DNA of 64,000 nt, from NCBI RefSeq assembly GCF_000426465.1, contig NZ_KE384528.1, positions 301,698-365,697 on the forward strand, in the 5' to 3' direction. This DNA is from Epilithonimonas caeni DSM 17710. Lineage in GTDB: Bacteria; Bacteroidota; Bacteroidia; Flavobacteriales; Weeksellaceae. Both the position numbers and the translations under genes were made by a program. Positions 1-7,978 of the stretch are shown here, in pieces; the first letter of the stretch is position 1, and each line of letters begins with the position of its first letter. The notes under the pieces are model-generated. The model was not told the DNA's origin. It saw only the letters and a list, made by a program, of their open reading frames with translations, and searched no databases.

Positions 1-1691
1 CCCAGCAATCCCAAGATCAATGGAAGCATAAAGAACTTCACCGTACTTGTATTCTGGAATTTTGCAGGCATCTCGCTTTGATCTCCCCACATATTATTAT
101 CAATGAAAGGAATACCGGTAATGAAATTTCCATTCGTATTTTCCATATGCCCTTCCACATCATTCTGACGACCAGAGAAATTCCAAAGTAAATATCTTCC
201 GAAATAGTAGTAATTCTGAAACGTGATGAAATAATCGAGATTCTGAGCTAACGTCGGTTTCTGCACATTGATCAATCCGAACTGTTTCGCTTTCAGGTAA
301 TCATCCATTTTGATAGTACCGTTCTCATACTTCTGGCGAAGCTCATCAAAGAATTGTTTTGCTTCCGGACTTTCGGATATCTGTTCATTGCCATAATTGA
401 AAGTGAAATCCGGCGCCCCATACATCGAAATGTAATTTGGCATCACGGACTTATCCTCACTGAACATTCTTGGAAAAAACCCAACGTGCTCTTTGCTATA
501 AACATAATTGAACTTCTCTCCCACCAGCCTGTATCGGCCGGTTTGTGGGTCTCTTTCATAAGTATCGCCAGTTTTTACAGTTTTGTAACTTCCGTCCTCA
601 TTTTTCTCGATTCCATTCGGGTCCAGATAAGCCGTGTAATTTTGACCATAGAAGGTCGGCCAATCTCCGTATTGCTCACGGTTGTAATAATCCAACATTC
701 CCAGAGCGTTGTCCGGATCATTGAGATTCATTGGAGGATTTGCATTGGCCCTAATTGGAATCACCAACCAGCAGGAGAACCCGATCATCATGAAAACAAT
801 GGATAATGCAATGGTCTGATAAAGTGATTTTCCTGTTTTTCTGGTATAAGAAACCAAAAGGTAGCAAAGAACTGACAATATAACGAAAGCGAAAACCGTC
901 CCTGAATGGAAAGGAAGCCCGAGTCCATTCACAAAGAAAACTTCCGACTTACCGAACAATGTCATGATCATTGGGAAAATCCCTTTGAAGACAATTCCTA
1001 AAATAACCAACGTAATCGCATTCGCCCAAAGGAAAGATTTCCAAGTGAATGTATAATTTCTTGTATAATAAATCAAACAAACTGCAGGTAAAGCTAACAT
1101 ACACATCATATGCACACCCACGGAAAGTCCGATTACGAAAAACAAAAGGATGATCCATCTTTCATTATCTTTTTCGGAGTACTCGTTTTCCCATTTTGTA
1201 ATCAGCCAGACAATCAATGCAATGAAAAGACTCGCCATCGAGTACACTTCACCTTCAACTGCAGAAAACCAAAATGTGTCTGAAAATGTGAAACATAATG
1301 CACCAACTGCTCCGGCGAAAAGAACGCCAATTTCTTCGGTTACTGATATATTCTCAAATTCTTTATTCAGCAATCGTCTTACAAGATGTGTGATCGTCCA
1401 GAATAAAAACAGAATTGTAAAAGCGCTGAACAATGCAGACATTGCATTGATCACCAACGAATAATGTTGCCCATCACCGAATGCAAACATGGCAACCACC
1501 GCTCCCACCAATTGGAACAATGCAGCTCCCGGTGCGTGAGTCACCTCTAGTTTGACAGCGGAAGAAATGTACTCTCCACAATCCCAAAAACTGAAATTTG
1601 GTTCTATTGTTGATAAATAAGTAAAAAATGCGATCACAAAAACGACCCATCCAAGAATGGTGTTCCACTGTTTAAAAGTCCAATTCTTCAT
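1..1691 (-). CDS. DUF2723 family multi-pass membrane protein (3' end cut by window)
   Basis: The reading frame is open from an ATG at 1689-1691 to the window edge, so about 563 residues are visible and the C-terminus is missing. Residues 11-28 form a first membrane helix, followed by the DUF2723 signature FWDCGEY (Asp37, Glu40) and then several more hydrophobic segments with FSAVEGEVYSM. DUF2723 proteins are GT-C-fold membrane proteins; the animal member TMEM260 is an O-mannosyltransferase, and bacterial members are presumed lipid-linked sugar transferases. The soluble region from about residue 230 onward is presumably periplasmic. It is divergent from the cysteine synthase-like gene across a 219-bp spacer. 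The family is clear; the substrate is unknown. Confidence 0.85.
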   Translation of the reverse strand, partial: MKNWTFKQWNTILGWVVFVIAFFTYLSTIEPNFSFWDCGEYISSAVKLEVTHAPGAALFQLVGAVVAMFAFGDGQHYSLVINAMSALFSAFTILFLFWTITHLVRRLLNKEFENISVTEEIGVLFAGAVGALCFTFSDTFWFSAVEGEVYSMASLFIALIVWLITKWENEYSEKDNERWIILLFFVIGLSVGVHMMCMLALPAVCLIYYTRNYTFTWKSFLWANAITLVILGIVFKGIFPMIMTLFGKSEVFFVNGLGLPFHSGTVFAFVILSVLCYLLVSYTRKTGKSLYQTIALSIVFMMIGFSCWLVIPIRANANPPMNLNDPDNALGMLDYYNREQYGDWPTFYGQNYTAYLDPNGIEKNEDGSYKTVKTGDTYERDPQTGRYRLVGEKFNYVYSKEHVGFFPRMFSEDKSVMPNYISMYGAPDFTFNYGNEQISESPEAKQFFDELRQKYENGTIKMDDYLKAKQFGLINVQKPTLAQNLDYFITFQNYYYFGRYLLWNFSGRQNDVEGHMENTNGNFITGIPFIDNNMWGDQSEMPAKFQNTSTVKFFMLPLILGLL

Positions 1692-1870
1692 ATTAGAAAA
1701 TGAAATATCGGCGAAATTAATGTTTTTGATTCAGTTATTTTATGTTTTTAACAAAAATTAAATTTTGAATTGTTTTTTGAAAACCTCAGAAAAACAATTG
1801 GTTTTTTAATAAATATCTTGATTAAAATCAGATTCGGGGTGTAAAAAGAAAAACATTGCAATTTTTTTTT

Positions 1871-1878
1871 TATTTTTG
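1871..1878 (+). promoter_or_regulatory. Bacteroidota -7 element for the synthase at 1911
   Basis: TATTTTTG matches the TAnnTTTG consensus and lies 32 bp before the ATG. No TTTG at ideal -33 spacing is obvious. Confidence 0.45.
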
Positions 1879-1910
1879 CAGACAGTTTTTGAGAGAAAAA
1901 ATGATATAAA

Positions 1911-2948
1911 ATGACGAATGTACACGATAATATTCTTGGTTTGATTGGTAACACGCCGTTAGTCAAATTAAATCAGGTTACAAAGGACATTCCTGCGACA
2001 GTTTATGCTAAGTTGGAGTCTTACAATCCGGGACATTCTACAAAAGACAGAATCGCATTGCACATTGTGGAAAATGCTGAAAAAAAAGGATTGATAAAAC
2101 CTGACTCTGTAATTGTAGAAACAACATCAGGAAACACTGGATTTTCCATTGCGATGGTTTGTATCGTAAAAGGTTACAAATGCATCCTTGCTGTCAGCGA
2201 TAAAACAAAGGCTGAAAAAATAGCTTATCTTAAAGCTCTTGGAGCAACTGTTTATGTATGCCCGGCTTCTGTTCCCGCAGACGATCCAAGGTCTTACTAC
2301 GAAGTTGCCAAAAGAATTGCTCAAGAAACACCTGATTCTGTTTACATCAATCAGTATTTCAACGAGTTGAATATTGACGCCCATTATCAGACAACCGGAC
2401 CGGAAATCTGGAAACAGACAGAAGGAAAAATCACACACCTTTTTGCCTGCACGGGAACAGGGGGAACGCTTTCCGGCTCTGCAAAATATCTGAAAGAACA
2501 AAATCCTGGTATCAAAGTGATCGGCGTAGACGCAGACGGCTCTATTCTGAAAACTTACCACGAAACAGGAAAGATCAATAAAACAGAAATCCATCCTTAT
2601 CAGATTGAGGGTCTGGGGAAGAACCTAATTCCGGGAGCACTTTTATTTGATAAAATTGATGAGTTCGTAAGAGTTAATGATGAGATGTCGGCTTACAGAA
2701 CCCGCGAGATCGCTTTGAAAGAAGCCATCATGGGCGGTTACACAACTGGCGCAGTGACTCAGGCTTTGATCCAGTATGCGAATTCCCACGAGTTCAAAGA
2801 AGATGATCTGGTAGTGTTAATTTTTCCAGACCATGGTTCACGTTACATCACAAAAGTTTACAGCGACAAATGGATGGAAGAACAAGGTTTCATCAATAAT
2901 TGTTTCCACAATTACGATGAGGTTTTTAAAACAGAGATCATCAAATAA
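1911..2948 (+). CDS. PLP-dependent cysteine synthase family protein, probable cysteate synthase (CapA-like)
   Basis: 345 residues of fold-type II PLP enzyme. The PLP lysine lies in NPGHSTKDR (residues 39-47, where ordinary O-acetylserine sulfhydrylases have NPxxSVKDR). A substrate loop TSGNTG follows (about 71-76), then the phosphate-binding GTGGT (about 182-186). Cysteine synthases replace an activated serine side chain with sulfide. The neighbour 79 bp downstream is an alpha-oxoamine synthase of the type that condenses cysteate with fatty acyl groups, so this enzyme may use sulfite to make L-cysteate for sulfonolipids, as described for CapA of Capnocytophaga. The family is clear; the sulfite specificity is inferred from context. 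An ordinary cysteine synthase or cystathionine beta-synthase remains possible. Confidence 0.8.
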   Translation: MTNVHDNILGLIGNTPLVKLNQVTKDIPATVYAKLESYNPGHSTKDRIALHIVENAEKKGLIKPDSVIVETTSGNTGFSIAMVCIVKGYKCILAVSDKTKAEKIAYLKALGATVYVCPASVPADDPRSYYEVAKRIAQETPDSVYINQYFNELNIDAHYQTTGPEIWKQTEGKITHLFACTGTGGTLSGSAKYLKEQNPGIKVIGVDADGSILKTYHETGKINKTEIHPYQIEGLGKNLIPGALLFDKIDEFVRVNDEMSAYRTREIALKEAIMGGYTTGAVTQALIQYANSHEFKEDDLVVLIFPDHGSRYITKVYSDKWMEEQGFINNCFHNYDEVFKTEIIK

Positions 2949-2971
2949 AATCGTATCACAATATTTATAAG

Positions 2972-2998
2972 CCTTTTGTAAATACAAAAGGTTTTTTT
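2972..2998 (+). terminator. Hairpin with T-tract between the two PLP-enzyme genes
   Basis: CCTTTTGTA (2972-2980) pairs with TACAAAAGG (2983-2991), followed by seven Ts. It lies only 29 bp before the next ATG, so it may attenuate rather than separate the two genes. Confidence 0.6.
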
Positions 2999-3026
2999 AA
3001 TAAAATCAAAAAACATCAGTTATAAA

Positions 3027-4298
3027 ATGGACATTTTTGAAAGAATAAAACAAAACCCAGGTCCGCTGGGACAATTTGCAGATTATGGCGAAGGATACTA
3101 TATTTTCCCAAGATTAGAGGGACCAATTGGTCCGCGAATGAAGTTCCAGGGGAAGGAAGTGATTTTTTGGAGTGCTAATGATTATTTGGGAATGTGTAAT
3201 CATCCTGAAGTTTTAGAAGCCGATGCAAAAGCCGCTGCAGAATACGGGATGTTTTATCCAATGGGTGCAAGAGCCATGTCAGGAGAGACCGACCAACACC
3301 TTCAATTAGAAAGAGAACTGGCAGATTTCGTCCAAAAAGAATCCGCTTATCTTTTGAATTTCGGGTACCAAGGAATGGTCTCTACAATCGATGCTTTGGT
3401 TTCCAGAAATGACGTGATCGTTTACGATGTAGATTCTCATGCTTGTATCGTGGATGGTGTTAGATTACACTCCGGAAAACGTTTTACATACAGACACAAT
3501 GATATAGCCAGCCTTGAAAAAAACCTACAAAGGGCCCAAAAAGTAACGGAAGAAACTGGAGGTGGAATTTTGGTGATCACAGAAGGGGTTTTCGGGATGA
3601 GAGGACAACAAGGTAAACTGAAAGAAATCTGTGCTCTGAAAGAAAAGTATGGTTTCAGAATCTTGGTTGACGATGCACATGGGTTCGGAACACTTGGAAA
3701 AACAGGCGCAGGAGCGGGAGAAGAGCAAGGATGCCAGGATCAGATCGATGTTTACTTTTCAACATTTGCGAAGTCTATGGCTGGTTTCGGGGCTTTCCTT
3801 GCCGGAAACAAAGATATCATCCGTTATTTGAAATTCAATCTTAGATCACAGATCTTTGCAAAGTCTTTGACAATGCCAATGGTGATCGGAGGATTGAAAA
3901 GATTAGAATTACTGAGATCCAGACCGGAGATCAAAGCCAAACTTTGGGAAAATGTTGAAAAATTGCAAAGTGGCCTAAAAAAAATAGGTTATAATCTGGG
4001 CGACACCAATACTTGTGTAACACCGATTTTCATTCAGGGAAATCCTGTGGAAGCGACTCTCTTGGCCAGAGATCTGAGAGAGGAGTACGGAATCTTCACT
4101 TCAGTTGTTGCTTATCCTGTGATCCCTAAAGGAATGATTTTATTAAGATTGATCCCAACAGCCTCTCATACAGATTCTGAGATCAATGAAACACTTTCCG
4201 CATTTGAATCGATCTATCAAAAATTGGCCAACGGTTATTATAAGGAACAGGAAGCTAAATTATTAAAAGAACAAAACTTAGAATTCAAACCAATTTAA
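3027..4298 (+). CDS. Alpha-oxoamine synthase (PLP aminotransferase class I/II fold), probable cysteate fatty-acyltransferase of sulfonolipid synthesis
   Basis: 423 residues of the family containing serine palmitoyltransferase, KBL, BioF and HemA. The N-terminal part has FWSANDYLGM (about 47-56) and GARAMSGET. LVDDAHGFGTLG holds the PLP-contacting Asp and His, and the Schiff-base lysine lies in STFAKSMAGFGAF (about 247-259). These enzymes decarboxylate an amino acid while acylating it. The long N-terminus ahead of WSANDYLG and the upstream cysteate synthase-like gene fit the cysteate C-acyltransferases of flavobacteria (capnine and sulfobacin pathway; CapB, SulA). Databases often call such genes 2-amino-3-ketobutyrate ligase or serine palmitoyltransferase. 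The fold is certain; the substrate is inferred. Confidence 0.82.
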   Translation: MDIFERIKQNPGPLGQFADYGEGYYIFPRLEGPIGPRMKFQGKEVIFWSANDYLGMCNHPEVLEADAKAAAEYGMFYPMGARAMSGETDQHLQLERELADFVQKESAYLLNFGYQGMVSTIDALVSRNDVIVYDVDSHACIVDGVRLHSGKRFTYRHNDIASLEKNLQRAQKVTEETGGGILVITEGVFGMRGQQGKLKEICALKEKYGFRILVDDAHGFGTLGKTGAGAGEEQGCQDQIDVYFSTFAKSMAGFGAFLAGNKDIIRYLKFNLRSQIFAKSLTMPMVIGGLKRLELLRSRPEIKAKLWENVEKLQSGLKKIGYNLGDTNTCVTPIFIQGNPVEATLLARDLREEYGIFTSVVAYPVIPKGMILLRLIPTASHTDSEINETLSAFESIYQKLANGYYKEQEAKLLKEQNLEFKPI

Positions 4299-4321
4299 CT
4301 GGGTTTGATTCTTAAAAATAT

Positions 4322-4350
4322 AAAACGCCTAAACAATGTTTAGGCGTTTT
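4322..4350. terminator. Bidirectional terminator between convergent genes
   Basis: AAAACGCCTAAAC (4322-4334) pairs with GTTTAGGCGTTTT (4338-4350) around a 3-nt loop, with A/T tracts on both sides. It serves the oxoamine synthase and the convergent dioxygenase, whose stop codon overlaps the stem. Confidence 0.85.
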
Positions 4351-5063
4351 TAATTCAATCTTTCAGACCATTCCAATTCTTTCGGTAATTCGAGGTTAGA
4401 AAATTCTATGTGAATAACTCTTCGTTTTTTGTTGTTCACTGTTCTATTAGAACCATGTAAAATAAGAGGTTTCATAATCATAATTCCACCTTTGTTCACA
4501 GAGCATATTTCTTCCGTTTCAACATTCCAATCAATCGTTTCTGGGCGATAGATTTCTTTGCTATGAGAATTGGAAACAACTTTCAAAGCGCCGTTATTCT
4601 CATCCGTATCATCCAGATGAATTCTAATAGTAAATATATTTTTCAAATAATCAATCGGAGGCTGAACTGCGAATTGATTCTGCTTCGTTGTCCAAGGTCC
4701 AAAACCTTCCAAATCTACTTTCTTATTAACAGAAATTGTCAAATCCTGATGATAAGAAACATACCAATTTGATTTTTCGGGTTTGTCAAAATAGATACTT
4801 TTCACGGCAAAATAATCGTCACCAAAAACTTCATTAATGATTTTCTTGATATTATCATTAAAAATGAATTGCTGACTTTCCGGGACTTCTTTCAGAAATT
4901 GTCTAATTGCAAAAAGGTCTTCGGATTTCCTGAAAGTATCTTTTGAAGTATCAATAGATTCAATTACATTAATGATTTGATTGATTTCTTTTTCAGAAAA
5001 AATGTCATTAATGATTGTAAATCCTTTTTCGGAGATTTCGGTTTGATGTTGTTCTAAAACCAT
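4350..5063 (-). CDS. Phytanoyl-CoA dioxygenase (PhyH) family protein
   Basis: 237 residues of cupin-fold Fe(II)/2-oxoglutarate-dependent oxygenase. The iron triad is visible as His105-Gln-Asp107 (SYHQD) and His203 (LILHG), with the 2-oxoglutarate-binding Arg in NNKKRRVIHIEF (about 214-215). HLDDTDENNGAL is the typical PhyH core strand region. Family members hydroxylate varied small molecules or lipids; nothing here identifies the substrate. It is convergent with the sulfonolipid-type gene pair and shares its terminator. A role in hydroxylating lipid chains would be speculation. Confidence 0.85.
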   Translation of the reverse strand: MVLEQHQTEISEKGFTIINDIFSEKEINQIINVIESIDTSKDTFRKSEDLFAIRQFLKEVPESQQFIFNDNIKKIINEVFGDDYFAVKSIYFDKPEKSNWYVSYHQDLTISVNKKVDLEGFGPWTTKQNQFAVQPPIDYLKNIFTIRIHLDDTDENNGALKVVSNSHSKEIYRPETIDWNVETEEICSVNKGGIMIMKPLILHGSNRTVNNKKRRVIHIEFSNLELPKELEWSERLN

Positions 5064-5100
5064 TAGTTCATTGTTTGAATTGTTAATTTATCAAGAGAGG

Positions 5101-5174
5101 CTTCGACAGGCTCAACCTGACAACGATTAAATATTACGACTAGTTCTCGAGATGTCATCCTGAGCTTGTCGAAG
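5101..5174. repeat. REP-like inverted pair (REPIN-type palindrome)
   Basis: CTTCGACAGGCTCAACCTGACA-type copy at 5101-5122 faces a reversed copy at 5153-5174 across a 30-bp spacer. Both share the core CTTCGAnA..CTCA...TGACA with the three copies at 9398-9911. The element lies in the 171-bp gap between the PhyH gene and the serine hydrolase. Confidence 0.8.
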
Positions 5175-5234
5175 GGTCTCTTATAAAAAAACCACATAGT
5201 AATCGCTGCTCTTTGGTATTAATCGATGGATAAG

Positions 5235-6770
5235 TCAATTAATCTTCCTCAAATCCAGATCCTCAAAATCAAAACTAAAATCCGTCACATCAGAGATAGG
5301 TTTCATTTTTGCAGAAATGGCTTTTCCATTTTCATCAAAATTCAAAGTAAAAAATGCATCCGCATCATAACTTCTGTCGTCCCATTTTGCCACAAAAGAA
5401 TTCGCTGAATATGGAATCAAATCACCTTTCAGCCTTGGAGAAGATTTAGAAATAATCCTATAACCTTTGCCTTGTTTGGAAACCTCAACAATCCCGAACC
5501 ATTCATCTTTATACCAACCGATGAACTGGTCGTCCTTCAAATCAGATTTGAACTTCGAAGCTTTATCGTAAACTTCTTTCTTTTGTTTTGCGAAAGTCTC
5601 TTCATTCTTCTTGTTTCTATCGGCATAAAGCTTTAGCCAATCACGATTTTCAACTCCCAGATAAGCATCTTTCACAGAGTTTGTGATTGTAGAAAAGGCA
5701 GCGCCGGATTGCTGATTCGTCAAAACAACAATTCCCAGTTTCAAATCAGGAATCAATGTAAAATGCGTCACAGTCCCAATCAAACCGCCGGAATGCTGAA
5801 CCTGCAAATGACCTTTCACGTCGCTCAAAAACCAGCCTAATCCATATCCGTAAAAGTGAGTATCATAAGGCGAAGTCAATCCAACTTTATCCGGAATTTG
5901 AAGGCTCCATAATTCGTGAGCGTTTTTCTCAGAAACCAGACGTTTTCCGTCTTTGGTCACAAATCCATTCAGAAGGAAATTGGCCCAGGTTGTCATATCC
6001 TGGATGTTACTCATAATTCCGCCTGCTGCGTTTGCTGTTTCATTCCAATCGTGAGGAACTGCGATTGCTTTTCCATCAACCGGAGCGTGTGCATCGATGA
6101 TATTTTGTGAATTTTTAGCTCGATTATAAGAACCGAAACTCGCTGTCATCCCAACAGGTTTCATAATTCTCTGCTCGATAAAATCTGCCCATTGCAAGCC
6201 GGAAGCTCTGTGAATCACTTCTCCGGCTACAATGAACATTATATTATTGTAATCCAAAGTCGTACGGAACGGATTTTCTGGTTTAAGGAATCTCACATTA
6301 TGAACAATATCATTCACGGTTAAATTTCCACCTTCGGGAAAAAACATCAGATCACCTTGTCCCAATCCTAATCCAGCTCTGTGCGTGATTAAGTCTTTTA
6401 TCGTCACATTCTGAGAAACATAAGGGTCAGCCATCTGGAATTCAGGAATATATTTGCTGACTTTATCGTCCCAATTTATTTTGCCTTCATCTGCTAAGAT
6501 CGCCAAAGCTGTACACGTAAAACCTTTACTATTAGAAGCAATTCCCACCAAAGTATTATCATCCATCGGCTGGTTGTTTTTAAGTGAACGAACTCCGAAA
6601 CCTTTAGCATAGATCAGTTTTCCGTCTTTCACAACACCAACAGACATTCCTGGGACATCAAAGGTTTTTAAAGAATTCTGAATGAGTTCGTCCAGTTTTT
6701 TTTCTTCAATTTGAGCATTGAAAAAGACTAAAGAGAAAAGGAAAAAGGAAAAAGATAATGTTTTGTTCAT
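5235..6770 (-). CDS. Secreted serine hydrolase, beta-lactamase/class C penicillin-binding fold
   Basis: 511 residues with an N-terminal signal peptide ending near FFNAQ (residue 20). The three class C catalytic elements are present: SxxK as Ser79-Asn-Ser-Lys82, YxN as Tyr174-Asn-Asn176, and the KTG-equivalent His326-Ser-Gly328. The C-terminal 130 residues form the small lipocalin-like domain (DUF3471 type) often attached to this family. Members include D-aminopeptidases, esterases and D,D-peptidases; which one this is cannot be read from sequence. It is divergent from the MazG-like gene. It should not be taken as a resistance gene on this evidence. Confidence 0.85.
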   Translation of the reverse strand: MNKTLSFSFFLFSLVFFNAQIEEKKLDELIQNSLKTFDVPGMSVGVVKDGKLIYAKGFGVRSLKNNQPMDDNTLVGIASNSKGFTCTALAILADEGKINWDDKVSKYIPEFQMADPYVSQNVTIKDLITHRAGLGLGQGDLMFFPEGGNLTVNDIVHNVRFLKPENPFRTTLDYNNIMFIVAGEVIHRASGLQWADFIEQRIMKPVGMTASFGSYNRAKNSQNIIDAHAPVDGKAIAVPHDWNETANAAGGIMSNIQDMTTWANFLLNGFVTKDGKRLVSEKNAHELWSLQIPDKVGLTSPYDTHFYGYGLGWFLSDVKGHLQVQHSGGLIGTVTHFTLIPDLKLGIVVLTNQQSGAAFSTITNSVKDAYLGVENRDWLKLYADRNKKNEETFAKQKKEVYDKASKFKSDLKDDQFIGWYKDEWFGIVEVSKQGKGYRIISKSSPRLKGDLIPYSANSFVAKWDDRSYDADAFFTLNFDENGKAISAKMKPISDVTDFSFDFEDLDLRKIN

Positions 6771-6838
6771 TTTGAAAAAGCTTTTGACGAAGATAAGGAT
6801 TTTGATAAAAAGGAACTTATTTGCACCAATTTACTTTG

Positions 6839-6846
6839 TATTTTTG
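6839..6846 (+). promoter_or_regulatory. -7 promoter element for the MazG-like gene
   Basis: TATTTTTG matches TAnnTTTG and lies 18 bp before the ATG at 6865, supporting that start over an in-frame upstream one. Confidence 0.5.
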
Positions 6847-6864
6847 TTTGAAATAAATATAAAC

Positions 6865-7182
6865 ATGGCTATTGAAAATTTTGACGAAATCATAGAAAGG
6901 TCAATCAATATCCGAAAGCTATACCACGAGCTCGAACTTAAACAAAACGGTAAAGTCTGGACAGTAGAACAAGATGCTTTGGGATTTTTATCCGATGCAG
7001 GTTTAGTCGGCAGAAACACGATGTCTCATGAAAAAACCTGGTCAAAAGCAAATTCGGATGTAGAATTAGAACATAAATTAGCAGAATCAATCTGGTGGAT
7101 AATCAATTTGTCCGACAGAATGGATATTGACATCAAAGAAGCAATGGAAAAATTCCTTTCTAAAACTGAGAAATTATTTTAA
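6865..7182 (+). CDS. MazG-like nucleotide pyrophosphohydrolase-type protein
   Basis: 105 residues from the ATG at 6865. The frame is open upstream, but that extension would run through the promoter and the start of the divergent gene. The protein is all-alpha, with ENFDEIIERSINIRKLYHELE, then ELEHKLAESIWWIINLSDRMDIDIKEAMEKFLSKTE read as helices. ELxxKLAESxWWIxxLSxRxDIDI resembles the E..E-12-28-E..D metal motif of all-alpha NTP pyrophosphatases (MazG, dUTPase type), which clean up aberrant nucleotides. The family call is moderate because the first metal pair is not unambiguous. Tag, a base-excision enzyme, lies directly downstream. Confidence 0.65.
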   Translation: MAIENFDEIIERSINIRKLYHELELKQNGKVWTVEQDALGFLSDAGLVGRNTMSHEKTWSKANSDVELEHKLAESIWWIINLSDRMDIDIKEAMEKFLSKTEKLF

Positions 7183-7184
7183 AA

Positions 7185-7217
7185 ATCTAATATCTAAAGT
7201 CTAACATCTAACATCTA
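7185..7217 (+). repeat. Short degenerate direct repeat of ATCTAA units
   Basis: Five tandem ATCTAA-like units (ATCTAATATCTAAAGTCTAA and on) fill the gap between the MazG-like gene and Tag. No function is evident. Confidence 0.6.
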
Positions 7218-7224
7218 TTAAAAA

Positions 7225-7776
7225 ATGTCATACTGCGCAGCCATAGAAACAATGCAGCCCGAAGAAAGAAAAGCATTGCATAAAAACTACCATGATAATC
7301 ATTACGGTTTTCCAATCCATAACGATGATGAGCTTTTCGGAAGATTGATCATGGAAATCAACCAGGCAGGACTGAGTTGGGAAACGATTCTGAAAAAGGA
7401 AGAATCTTTCCGAAAAGCTTACAGTAATTTCAGTATCGAAAAAATTGCTGTCTACACTGAAAAAGACAGAGAGCGTCTATTATCAGATGCCGGAATTATT
7501 CGAAATAAACTGAAAGTAAACGCTGCGATTGAAAACGCAAAAACCATTTTGGAACTGAGAAAGGAATTTGGTTCTTTTGAAAAATGGCTGGAACATCATC
7601 ATCCGAAAACAAAGGAAGAATGGGTAAAACTGTTCAAAAAAACATTCAGATTCACAGGTGGAGAAATTGTCGGCGAGTTTCTGATGAGCATTGGTTTTCT
7701 GAAAGGTGCGCATTCTGACAGTTGTAAAATCAATGAAAAGATTTTTGCCACAAATCCGAAGTGGAAGGAGATTTAA
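7225..7776 (+). CDS. tag: DNA-3-methyladenine glycosylase I
   Basis: 183 residues, the usual length. It excises 3-methyladenine from alkylated DNA in base-excision repair. Family features: Cys4 near the N-terminus, NYHDNHYGFP (E. coli YHDxEWG) with His23, EINQAGLSW carrying the conserved active-site Glu44, and the C-terminal GAHSDSC with His163 and Cys167. Cys4, His23, His163 and Cys167 fit the zinc-snap ligands of Tag. It follows the MazG-like gene by 42 bp and may be co-transcribed with it. Confidence 0.93.
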   Translation: MSYCAAIETMQPEERKALHKNYHDNHYGFPIHNDDELFGRLIMEINQAGLSWETILKKEESFRKAYSNFSIEKIAVYTEKDRERLLSDAGIIRNKLKVNAAIENAKTILELRKEFGSFEKWLEHHHPKTKEEWVKLFKKTFRFTGGEIVGEFLMSIGFLKGAHSDSCKINEKIFATNPKWKEI

Positions 7777-7928
7777 ACAATAATACTTAAGTTGATATTA
7801 GACACTCCTGACAAAGTTCATTTTAGTTCAATTAAGTTTTGAAAATCAAAGATTTTGCTCTAACGTGAACTTAACCTTCAATATTTACTAATTCTTAAGT
7901 TGGCTTAAGTGTTTAAAATCTTGTGTCT

Positions 7929-7958
7929 TTTGTGGTTTAAAAAATAGCCTTAAATTTG
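7929..7958 (+). promoter_or_regulatory. Promoter for pyrEF
   Basis: TTTG (7929-7932), an 18-bp spacer, and TAAATTTG (7951-7958) match the Bacteroidota vegetative promoter. The ATG follows 20 bp later. Confidence 0.75.
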
Positions 7959-7978
7959 TAGAAATCTAAAGAAAGTAA

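Noticed and set aside
354-1464. Plus-strand open frames over the DUF2723 gene
   Set aside because: The minus strand has one long coherent membrane protein frame; the plus-strand frames are shadows without family features.
5235-6770. Class C beta-lactamase resistance gene
   Set aside because: Only the fold and catalytic triad of the wider serine hydrolase family are visible; the C-terminal extra domain is typical of esterase or peptidase relatives.
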